Shown here: piece by piece, positions 1 to 7,601 of the stretch
Numbering within the stretch: position 1 is the first letter of the stretch
Layout of the letters: the number at the start of each line of letters is the position of its first letter
Source: Gammaproteobacteria bacterium
Lineage (GTDB): Bacteria; Pseudomonadota; Gammaproteobacteria; Xanthomonadales; Xanthomonadaceae
DNA: 16,562 nucleotides
NCBI GenBank assembly: GCA_012510865.1
Contig: JAAZHF010000154.1
Span: 1-16,562 of the forward strand
Reading direction: 5' to 3'
Made by a program: the position numbers and the translations under genes
The notes under the pieces: generated by a model
Database searches by the model: none
What the model was told of the DNA's origin: nothing
Seen by the model: the letters and a program-made list of their open reading frames with translations, nothing else

Positions 1-850
1 GCACGGCGACGACGTCGAGCCGCTGGCCGGGCCCGCATCCGGGCTGGAGCGCCACAAGCTGCAGCGTGCGCTGTTCGACGAACTGCTGCACGGCCGTGAT
101 GACGCCACCATCCACGCCAGCCTGCGCGCGCGCGGCCTGCTGCCTTCGGGCGCGGCCGGGCGCCGCGTGCTGGCCGACCAGCGCGAGGCGCTCGCGCCGT
201 GGCTGGATGCGTTCGCCGGCTAGCGCGGCGATGCGCGGCCGGAGTCGCGGCTGGCCGAGGTCGAGATCGACGGCGTGCGCATCCACGGCCGCATCCAGGA
301 CGTGTATCCGCACGGCATCGCGCGCCTGCGCTTCGGCAAGCCGAACGGCCCGAGCGTCATCCGCAGCGGCCTGGACTGGCTGCTGGCGCGTGCCGCGGGC
401 CTCGAGCTGCCGTTCTTCGATTTCCACGAGGCCGACGCGCGCGGCGTGGGGCCGCACCCGCGCGAGCCGCTGTCGCCGGCCGAGGCGTGCGATGCGCTGC
501 GCCGCCTGCTGGCGCTGCGCGCGCAGGGCCTGCGCGAACCGCTGCCGTATGCGCCCTACAGCGCCTGGTGCTATGCCAGCGCCGACAACGCCGACAAGGC
601 GGTGGAGGCCGCGCGCAGGCAGTGGCATGGCGCGGGCGGCGGAGGTGGCTTCGCCGAAGGCCAGGGCGATGCGCTGCGCCAGGTGCTGCGCGGCCGCGAT
701 CCCTTCGCCGACGAGGCGCTGCTGGTGCGCTTCGCCGATGCGGCGATGACGGGGTGCCTCGCCGTGCGCGACGGCAAGGTGTACGACGGCGTCGATCCCG
801 CAACACTGGCTGGCCTCGCCCGCGCCCATGACCCGGAGGAAGGCGAGTGA
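1..850 (+). pseudogene. recC: RecC, exodeoxyribonuclease V gamma subunit, 3' part, interrupted by an in-frame amber codon
   Basis: RecC is the non-catalytic subunit of RecBCD that splits the DNA strands and recognises Chi. The window opens inside the gene: the frame starting at base 2 gives 73 codons, then TAG at 221-223, then 208 more codons to TGA at 848-850. Both halves look like one continuous protein: the text before the stop (GLERHKLQRALFDELL) and after it (RLRFGKPNGP) read as the RecC C-terminal domain, with no shift of frame. The residue before the stop is Gly and the next are Arg-Gly-Asp. A TGG (Trp) to TAG change is the simplest explanation, though this is an inference. The stop overlaps the recB start (GTGA), the normal recC-recB coupling. 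If real, the stop removes the C-terminal region, which in E. coli RecC is needed to assemble RecD. A base-call error or read-through is possible. Identity is supported by position before recB and recD. Confidence 0.85.
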
Positions 851-3800
851 ACGCGCCGCTCGACCCGTACGCCACCCAGCCGCTCCAGGGCGTGTTCGCC
901 ATCGAGGCCTCGGCCGGCACCGGCAAGACCTTCACCCTCGCCACGCTGCTGGCGCGGCTGGTGCTCGAGCGCGGGCTGGGGGTGGGCGAAATCCTTGCGG
1001 TGACCTTCACCGAGGCCGCGACGCAGGAGCTGCGTGCGCGCGTGCGACAGCGGCTGGTGCTGGCGGCGGACGTGGCCGCGGACGCTGGTGCGGATACCAG
1101 CGAAGATGCTTCGCGCGGCCCCGGGGACACCTCGCCCGAAGCCGCACTCATGCGCCAGCTCATCGACGCGCACCTCGCGCGCGGCGACGAATCGCGCGAC
1201 GCCCTGCGCCGCCGCCTGCGCCGCGCCGCCGACGACATCGACATGGCGGCCATCTTCACCATCCACGGCTTCTGCGCCCGCGTGCTGCGCGAGCACGCGC
1301 TGGAAAGCGGGCAGGGCTTCGACCCGCCGGAGCTGCTGGCCAGCGACGCCGAACTGCGCGCCGCGATCGCCGCCGACCTGTGGCGCGCGCACGCGGTGGA
1401 CACCGACGCCGTGGACGACCTGCACGCGCTGTGGCCGCAGGGCCCCGACGCGCTGGCGAAAGACCTCTCGCTGCTGGTGCGCGAGCACGTGCTGCTGCCG
1501 GAAGCGCCGGACGACCTGCCGGATCCCGGCCCGATGCTGCGCGCCGCCGCGAAGACCTTCGCCGAGGCCGCGCGCACGCACGGCGACGGCTTCCGCGACG
1601 AACTGCTGCGCGCCGCCGAAGGCAAGGTGCTGAACGCCGGCAGCTACAAGGCCGAGTGGATCCAGGACCTGTTCGACCAGCTCGCGCGCTGGTGCACGCG
1701 CGCCGACGCCGGCACCCGCTTCCACCACGACAAGCTCGGCAACCTGCACCGCGAGACGCTCATCAAGCGCACTAGCAAGGCCGGCGCCGGGCGTACGCCG
1801 GACTCGCCGCTGTGCGATGCCGTGGAGGCCTATGCGCAGGCGCTGGCCGAGGCCGACCGCCTGCGCGAAGGCCGCAAGGCCGCGCGGCTGCACCGCTTGC
1901 GCGACGACGCCCGCCGCCGGCTGGCGCGGCACAAGCAGCTGGCGCGCGTGCTCACCTTCGACGACCAGATCGACCGCGTGGCCGACGCGCTCGCCGGCCC
2001 GCACGGCGACGCCCTGGTCGAACGCCTGCGCGCGCAGTACCGCATCGCGCTGGTGGACGAATTCCAGGACACCGACCCGCGGCAGTGGGCGATCTTCGAC
2101 CGCGTGTTCGGCGCCGACAGCCCGGAGCCGGCGCTGTTTTTGATCGGCGATCCCAAGCAGGCGATTTACGGCTTCCGCGGCGGCGACGTCGAGACCTACC
2201 TCGCCGCCCGCGCCACCGCCACGATGGCGCCGCCGCTGGCGAGCAACTTCCGCTCGCGCCCCTCGGTGCTGCGCGGCATTGAGGCGCTGTACGCCCAGGC
2301 ACAGGCCGCGCATGACGCGGCGCCCGATGCGGTGCCGCCGCCCTTCATCGATGCGCGCATCGCCTTCCACCCGGTGCAGCCCGGCGGCGTGCGCGACGAC
2401 GTCGAATACCAGCGCGACGGCCGACCCGCGCCCGCGATCACGCTGTGGCGCGCGCCCGAGCCCGCGGCCGATGACAAGGGCAAGGTCAAGCCGCACAGCT
2501 CGCCGTATTCGCGCGAACTGGCCACCCGCGCCTGCGTCGCCGCGATCCACCGCGTGCTGACCGATGGCCGTGCGGGCACCGCCACGATCAAGGGCCAGCC
2601 CGTGCGTCCGGGCGACATCGCCGTGCTGGTGCGCAAGCACGGCGAGGCGGTGATGATCCGCGACGCCCTGGCCGCGGTCGGCATCCCGGCCGTGGCCGCC
2701 GGCAAGCAGAGCCTGTTCGCCACGCCCGAGGCGCGCGAGCTGCACACCCTGCTGCAGGCGCTGGTGCACGGCGCCGACGACCGCCGCCTGCGGGCCGCGC
2801 TCGCCACCGTGCTGGTGGGCGAGGACGCGCACGCCATCGCCGCGCTCGATGCCGACGGCGACGTGCTGCAGCAGAAGCAGCTCGAAGCCCTGGCCGGGGG
2901 GGAGCGCCTGCGCCGCGCCGGCCCGCTGGCGCTGGTGGGCGAGCTGTGCGCCACGCATGCGCCCCGCCTGCTCGGCCTGATGGACGGCGAACGCCGGCTG
3001 ACCAACTACCTTCAGCTGGCCGAACACCTGCAGGAAGCGCAGCGCAGCGCGCTCGGCCTGCACGGTCTGCTCGACTGGCTGGCGCGCGCCATCGCCGATG
3101 CCAGCGCCGACGACGAAGCCCAGCAGCTGCGCCTGGAGTCCGACGCCCGCCGCGTGCAGATCGTCACCCTGCACAAGAGCAAGGGCCGGGAGTATCCGCT
3201 GGTGTTCCTGCCCTACGTGGGCATCGGTGGCAAGCCGCCGCATCACGGCGGCCGCGTGGTGGTGCACGGCGACGACGGCCGCGTGCTGCACTGGAAACTG
3301 CAGGAAGAAAGCAGCGGCTGGAAGGACGCGCTCGCCGCGTGGGAGCGCCACGAACGCGCCGAGAACGCACGCCTGCTCTACGTCGGCCTGACCCGCACGC
3401 GCGACGCGCTGTGGCTGGCCACCGGCCGCTTCTACAACTACGCGCAGTCGCCGCTGTGGCCGATGGTGGCCGATGCCGACGCGCTGGCCGCGCGCGCGCC
3501 CGGCACCATCGCCATCGACCCCGCCACGCCGCCGGCCGACCTGCCCTGGCTGGGCGCCGACGCCCGCGAGGACGTGCCCCCGGCCCGCAGCGCCACGCGC
3601 GCACTGGCCAGCGACTGGTGGGTCTACAGCTTCACCCAGCTCGCCAATGCCGGCGGCGGCCACGACACCGCCAGCGCCGCCACCCAGCCGGCCGCGGGCG
3701 GCCGCGACGAACCCGCCGAGGACGCCGCACGCATGGATGCCGAAGCCGAAGCGTATGACCCGCGTTTCGGCGGCGCCCGCTTCGGCGTGGTGCTGCACGA

Positions 3801-4509
3801 CGCCTTCGAACACGCCGACTTCGCCGCCTGGCGCGGCTGGCGCCCCGGTGACAGCGCGCCCGACGGAGAACTCGAAAAGATCACCGCCGCGCTGGGCCGA
3901 GGCGGCTACCCCGCCGACGACATCGCAGACGGCGTGGCCGTGATCACCCCGATGCTGGGCCACTGCCTCACCGCCTTGCTGCCCGAAGGCACCGCGCTCG
4001 CGGACGTGCCCGCCGCGCAGCGCCGCCCCGAGATCGAGTTCCAGTTCGCGCTCGCGCCCACGCGCGTGGACGTACTGCTCGCCCTGCTGCACCGCCACGG
4101 CGTGGTCACCGCCCGCCAGGGCTTCGGCCTGCGCCGCCGCCTGGAAGGCCTGATGACCGGCCTGATCGACCTCACCTACCTGCACGGCGGCCGCTGGTAC
4201 GTGCTCGACTGGAAGTCCAACCGCCTGCCCGGCTACGGCGCGGCCGACCTGGAACAGGCCATGGCGCAGAGCGAATACACCCTGCAGGCGCTGATCTACA
4301 CCCTGGCCCTGCACCGCTGGCTGCGCTTCCGCCTGGGCGACGGCTACGACTACGCGCGCGACTTCGGCGGCGCGCGCTATCTGTTCTGTCGCGGGATCGA
4401 TGCGGGCGCGCGCGAAGGCCGCGGCATCGCCGCCTGGCGCTTCGCCCCGGAGCTGGTGCATGCGCTCGATGCGCTGTTTGCAGGCGAAGCGAGGGAGGTG
4501 GCCGCATGA
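847..4509 (+). CDS. recB: RecB, exodeoxyribonuclease V beta subunit (SF1A helicase-nuclease)
   Basis: 1220 aa, close to the usual RecB length of about 1180-1230. RecB is the 3'-5' helicase and sole nuclease of RecBCD. SF1A motifs appear in order: Walker A SAGTGKT (22-28), motif Ia with TFTEAAT, TIHGFC (motif Ib region), Walker B DEFQDTD (404-410), GDPKQAIYGFRGGD (motif III, from 434), the NFRSRP motif, LHKSKG (motif V, 775-780) and YVGLTRTR (motif VI, 845-852). The C-terminal nuclease domain keeps the catalytic set: His984 in HDAFE, Asp1108 in GLIDL, and Asp1121 and Lys1123 in DWKSN. The enzyme therefore looks intact. GTG at 847 is chosen because it overlaps the recC stop and has GGAGGA at 835-840, 6 nt upstream. 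The 3' end overlaps recD (ATGA). No frameshift is seen, including across a run of seven Gs at 2896-2902. Confidence 0.97.
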   Translation: MNAPLDPYATQPLQGVFAIEASAGTGKTFTLATLLARLVLERGLGVGEILAVTFTEAATQELRARVRQRLVLAADVAADAGADTSEDASRGPGDTSPEAALMRQLIDAHLARGDESRDALRRRLRRAADDIDMAAIFTIHGFCARVLREHALESGQGFDPPELLASDAELRAAIAADLWRAHAVDTDAVDDLHALWPQGPDALAKDLSLLVREHVLLPEAPDDLPDPGPMLRAAAKTFAEAARTHGDGFRDELLRAAEGKVLNAGSYKAEWIQDLFDQLARWCTRADAGTRFHHDKLGNLHRETLIKRTSKAGAGRTPDSPLCDAVEAYAQALAEADRLREGRKAARLHRLRDDARRRLARHKQLARVLTFDDQIDRVADALAGPHGDALVERLRAQYRIALVDEFQDTDPRQWAIFDRVFGADSPEPALFLIGDPKQAIYGFRGGDVETYLAARATATMAPPLASNFRSRPSVLRGIEALYAQAQAAHDAAPDAVPPPFIDARIAFHPVQPGGVRDDVEYQRDGRPAPAITLWRAPEPAADDKGKVKPHSSPYSRELATRACVAAIHRVLTDGRAGTATIKGQPVRPGDIAVLVRKHGEAVMIRDALAAVGIPAVAAGKQSLFATPEARELHTLLQALVHGADDRRLRAALATVLVGEDAHAIAALDADGDVLQQKQLEALAGGERLRRAGPLALVGELCATHAPRLLGLMDGERRLTNYLQLAEHLQEAQRSALGLHGLLDWLARAIADASADDEAQQLRLESDARRVQIVTLHKSKGREYPLVFLPYVGIGGKPPHHGGRVVVHGDDGRVLHWKLQEESSGWKDALAAWERHERAENARLLYVGLTRTRDALWLATGRFYNYAQSPLWPMVADADALAARAPGTIAIDPATPPADLPWLGADAREDVPPARSATRALASDWWVYSFTQLANAGGGHDTASAATQPAAGGRDEPAEDAARMDAEAEAYDPRFGGARFGVVLHDAFEHADFAAWRGWRPGDSAPDGELEKITAALGRGGYPADDIADGVAVITPMLGHCLTALLPEGTALADVPAAQRRPEIEFQFALAPTRVDVLLALLHRHGVVTARQGFGLRRRLEGLMTGLIDLTYLHGGRWYVLDWKSNRLPGYGAADLEQAMAQSEYTLQALIYTLALHRWLRFRLGDGYDYARDFGGARYLFCRGIDAGAREGRGIAAWRFAPELVHALDALFAGEAREVAA

Positions 4510-6425
4510 GCCTGCTGGATGTGCTTGAACGCGCACGCGCGCTGCGGCCGCTGGACCTGGCGCTGGCGGAGAGCCTGCGGCGGCTGGATCCCGACACGCC
4601 GGACGCGGTGCTCGTGGCCGCGGCACTGGCGTCACTCGCGGTGGCGGAAGGGCATGCGGGCTTTGATCCGGCGGAGCCGCAGCGGCTGGTGGAGGCGCCG
4701 GTTGCGTGGCCGGAGATCGGCGCGTGGCGCGCGGCGCTGGAGGCGTCGCGCTGGGTGGCGCGGCCGGAGCGTGGCGACGAGGAGTCGGCGCCTGATGTGC
4801 CGCTGGTGTTCGAACACGGGCTGGTCTACCTGCGCCGGTACCGGGAGTACGAGCGGCGGCTGGCGGAAGGGCTGCGGCGGATCGGGCGTGCGCCGCAGCA
4901 GCACGGGGTTGCAGGCGAAACAGGCGCGGAGGCGGTGCGCGACGCGGCGCGGGCGGGCGTCGATGCCGCAGTGCCCGAGCCGCTCGCGCCCCTCTTCCAC
5001 CAGCTTTTCCCGGATGCCGCCAGCGGTGACGACGCCCAGTCCCGCGCAGCTGCCGCCGCCCTGCGCCACAGCCTGCTGCTGGTCACCGGCGGCCCCGGCA
5101 CCGGCAAGACCACCACCATCACCCGCATGCTGGTGCTGCTGGCCGCCCAGGCCCGCGAGGCCGGCGCCCCGCCGCCGCGCATCGCCCTGGCCGCGCCTAC
5201 CGGCCGCGCCGCCGAACGCATGGCCGAAAGCGTGCGTCACGCCGTGCAGGCCCTGACCGCCCTGGGCGTGGACGACACGCTGTGCGCCCAGCTGCCCACC
5301 GCCGGCACCACCCTGCACCGCCTGCTCGGCACCATCCCCGGCAAGCCCGTGTTCCGGCACCACGCCGACAATCCGCTGCCGTACGACGTGGTGGTGGTGG
5401 ACGAGGCCTCGATGATCGACCTGCCGCTGATGGCGAAGCTGGTGGAGGCGGTGCCGGATGGCGCGCGGCTGGTGCTGCTGGGGGATCCGGACCAACTGCC
5501 GTCGGTGGAGGCGGGGGATGTGCTGGCGGGGATCCTGCGGGCGGCTTCGGAAGCGGAGCAGGGCAAGTCGTCCGTCGAGGGTGACGCTGCCGCTTTCCCT
5601 GCGCGCCACATCCACCTCACGCGTGGCTACCGGCAGAGTGCGGCGCTCGACCTCTCGCCGCTCGCCGCCGCCGTGCGCGAAGGCGACAGCGACACCGCGC
5701 TGTCACTGCTGCGCAGCGGGGAGCTGTCTGGCGTGCATTTCCATCAGGGTGATGTCGACGTGCTGCAGGCGCATCGCGATCATCTGCTTGAGCACTGGAC
5801 TGCGCTTGCAGAGGCCAGCGACCCCGCCGAGGCGCTCGCCCGTGCAGGCAGGCTGCGCATCCTCACCGCCGTGCGGGAAGGCCCACAGGGTGCGCGGACC
5901 TTCAACGCGCGAATCGAGGAGCTGTTGGCCGGTACCCGCCGGGGCTCTGGCCCCGCGTCCAGTGCCGGCCGCTACTTCCACGGACGGCTGCTTCTGATCA
6001 CCGAGAACAGCTATCGCCATCGACTTTTCAATGGTGACATCGGTATCTGCCTGCGCGACGACAGCGGCACCCTGATGGCCTGGTTCCCCGGCGACAGCGC
6101 GGACGCCCCGCGTCCCTTCCACCCCGCTGCACTCCCCGCCCACGACAGCGCCTTTGCGATGACCGTGCACAAGGCCCAGGGCAGCGAGTTCGACGAGGTC
6201 TGGCTGGTGCTGCCCGAGCTCGACAACCGCGTGCTGTCGCGGGAGCTGGTCTACACCGGGATGACGCGGGCACGTCGAGTACTGCACGTGGCCGGACGCG
6301 CGGGCGTCATCACCCACGCGCTGTTGCGGCATGTCGGCCGATGGTCCGCGCTGGGCAGGCGGTTGGGAGCGACGCAGGAAGGGGCAATGCTGATCAACCG
6401 CGCGAGCGCGCAAGGAGTGATATGA
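4506..6425 (+). CDS. recD: RecD, exodeoxyribonuclease V alpha subunit (SF1B 5'-3' helicase)
   Basis: 639 aa, slightly longer than E. coli RecD (608). RecD is the fast 5'-3' motor of RecBCD and controls nuclease activity. The N-terminal part has the RecD-type LRPLD and AVAEGHA stretches that mediate contact with the complex. The helicase core shows Walker A GGPGTGKT (195-202), Walker B VVVDEAS (Asp299-Glu300), the GDPDQLPSVEAGD motif III region, VHKAQGSEFDEV (His555-Lys556, motif V) and YTGMTRAR (motif VI). ATG at 4506 overlaps the recB stop and has GGAGG at 4494-4498, 7 nt upstream. The stop at 6423-6425 overlaps the start of the next gene in the same way, which is unusual because that gene is not part of recBCD. 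Third-position preference changes along the gene: GCG-rich near 4690-4770 and 5445-5560, GCC-rich near 5160-5280. Confidence 0.96.
   Translation: MSLLDVLERARALRPLDLALAESLRRLDPDTPDAVLVAAALASLAVAEGHAGFDPAEPQRLVEAPVAWPEIGAWRAALEASRWVARPERGDEESAPDVPLVFEHGLVYLRRYREYERRLAEGLRRIGRAPQQHGVAGETGAEAVRDAARAGVDAAVPEPLAPLFHQLFPDAASGDDAQSRAAAAALRHSLLLVTGGPGTGKTTTITRMLVLLAAQAREAGAPPPRIALAAPTGRAAERMAESVRHAVQALTALGVDDTLCAQLPTAGTTLHRLLGTIPGKPVFRHHADNPLPYDVVVVDEASMIDLPLMAKLVEAVPDGARLVLLGDPDQLPSVEAGDVLAGILRAASEAEQGKSSVEGDAAAFPARHIHLTRGYRQSAALDLSPLAAAVREGDSDTALSLLRSGELSGVHFHQGDVDVLQAHRDHLLEHWTALAEASDPAEALARAGRLRILTAVREGPQGARTFNARIEELLAGTRRGSGPASSAGRYFHGRLLLITENSYRHRLFNGDIGICLRDDSGTLMAWFPGDSADAPRPFHPAALPAHDSAFAMTVHKAQGSEFDEVWLVLPELDNRVLSRELVYTGMTRARRVLHVAGRAGVITHALLRHVGRWSALGRRLGATQEGAMLINRASAQGVI
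6413..6417 (+). promoter_or_regulatory. Ribosome-binding site of rhuM inside the recD end
   Basis: AGGAG lies 4 nt before the ATG at 6422, within the last codons of recD. It decides the start of the RhuM-family gene. The open frame extends further upstream into recD, but conserved RhuM-type sequence begins only after this ATG. The ATGA overlap with the recD stop implies coupled translation from the recBCD message. Confidence 0.7.
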
Positions 6426-7486
6426 GCACGCACGACGACAACCCGCCCACGTCTGAACTGGTGCTCTACCGCACCCAGGATGAGGAGACCCGTATCCAAG
6501 TGCGGCTGTCTGGCCAGTCCGTCTGGCTGACACAGCGCCAGGTGGCGGAGCTGTTCCAGGTAACCGTCCCGACGATCAATGAGCATCTCGCGGCGATCTA
6601 CGCGGAAGGGGAAGTCGAACCTGAACGAACTCTTCGGAAGTTCCGAATAGTTCAACGCGAGGGCGGTCGAGACGTCCGCCGGCTGGTGGATCACTACCAT
6701 CTCGACGCCATCCTTGCCGTCGGTTACCGGGTCCGTTCAGCGCGCGGCACGCAGTTTCGCCAGTGGGCCACCGCGCAGCTGTCCGAATATCTGGTCAAGG
6801 GCTTCGTCATGGACGACGATCGCCTCAAGCACCCCGACGGGCTGGACCATTTCGACGAGCTGCTGGCGCGCATCCGCGAGATCCGTGCATCGGAGAAGCG
6901 CTTCTACCAGAAGGTTCGTGACCTGTTCGCGCTCAGCGTGGACTACCGCGACAGCGAACAGCAGGCTGCGCTGTTCTTCGCCGAGGTGCAGAACAAGCTG
7001 CTCAATGCCGTGACCGGGAAGACCGCGGCCGAGCTGATCGTCGCCCGTGCCGACCCCGACCAGCCCAACATGGGCCTCACTGCGTGGGAGGGTAGCCGCG
7101 TGCGCAAGGCCGACGTCATCGTTGCCAAGAACTACCTGAGTGCCGACGAGATCGATTCACTCAATCGCCTGGTGGTCATCTTTCTCGAACAGGCCGAACT
7201 TCGGGTGAAAGAGCGCAAGTCGCTCACGCTCGACTACTGGCGCGAAAACGTCGATCGGCTGCTCGCCTTTAATGACCGGCCCGTACTACGTGGCGCCGGT
7301 GCGGTGAGCCATGCCGCCATGAAGACGGTTGCTCACGAGCGCTACGAGGCCTTCGATGCGCAACGTCGGACGGCAGAAGCCGTTGCCGCAGACCGGGAGG
7401 ATATGAAGGTGCTCGAGGCGGCCGCAAAGAAAATCAAGAGGCGTGTCAAGCGCGGCGTGGATAGGCCCAAGGACAACCAGCCGTGA
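6422..7486 (+). CDS. RhuM-family protein (virulence RhuM family), probable DNA-binding accessory gene
   Basis: 354 aa, a normal length for the RhuM family, named after a gene of Salmonella pathogenicity island 3 and common beside restriction systems. Its biochemical role is not established. An N-terminal strand-rich section (residues 12-35) leads into a helix-turn-helix-like segment, VWLTQRQVAELFQVTVPTI (34-52), then the family signature GYRVRSARGTQFRQWA. Next come FVMDDDRLKHPDG, a helical IREIRASEKRFYQKVRDLF block and the conserved NMGLTAWEG and KADVIVAKNYL stretches. The C-terminus is basic (KKIKRRVKRG). There is no signal peptide or membrane segment, so it should be cytoplasmic. The start overlaps the recD stop. 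About 115 nt of mostly non-coding sequence with a hairpin separates it from mod. Family membership is firm; any function in regulating or assisting the type III system is inference. Confidence 0.88.
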   Translation: MSTHDDNPPTSELVLYRTQDEETRIQVRLSGQSVWLTQRQVAELFQVTVPTINEHLAAIYAEGEVEPERTLRKFRIVQREGGRDVRRLVDHYHLDAILAVGYRVRSARGTQFRQWATAQLSEYLVKGFVMDDDRLKHPDGLDHFDELLARIREIRASEKRFYQKVRDLFALSVDYRDSEQQAALFFAEVQNKLLNAVTGKTAAELIVARADPDQPNMGLTAWEGSRVRKADVIVAKNYLSADEIDSLNRLVVIFLEQAELRVKERKSLTLDYWRENVDRLLAFNDRPVLRGAGAVSHAAMKTVAHERYEAFDAQRRTAEAVAADREDMKVLEAAAKKIKRRVKRGVDRPKDNQP

Positions 7487-7532
7487 GAGTTCGAGAGGTT
7501 CTCTTTCCTGTGCCGATGCAGCAAGTGGGCTG

Positions 7533-7558
7533 CAAGCCCGGCGAGGCAATCGGGCTTG
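7533..7558 (+). repeat. Inverted repeat/hairpin between rhuM and mod
   Basis: CAAGCCCG (7533-7540) and CGGGCTTG (7551-7558) are perfect 8-bp arms around a 10-nt loop. No T-run follows, so it is not a classic intrinsic terminator. It could attenuate read-through from recD-rhuM, act as a Rho-independent-like barrier, or be a binding site upstream of mod. Confidence 0.55.
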
Positions 7559-7601
7559 TCCGTGCGCTAGCATGACGCCACCGTCTTCGCAGCCTGAATC
7601 C

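Noticed and set aside
2896..2902. Seven-G run in recB as a possible frameshift
   Set aside because: The frame continues correctly through it (AGGERLRRAG) with downstream helicase motifs in register.
571..4635. Very long antisense open frame (over 1300 codons) opposite recB
   Set aside because: It mirrors recB codon structure in very GC-rich DNA, gives a low-complexity Ala/Gly/Arg/Gln-rich product and has no family resemblance. RecB motifs on the plus strand are complete.
6341..6421. Longer start for the RhuM-family protein inside recD
   Set aside because: The extra residues are a recD frame shadow. ATG 6422 has AGGAG and the ATGA overlap.
7443..7601. Longer Mod N-terminus starting inside rhuM
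   Set aside because: The first residues are Ser/Arg-rich rhuM shadow without conservation. Only the ATGs at 7572 and 7602 are plausible.
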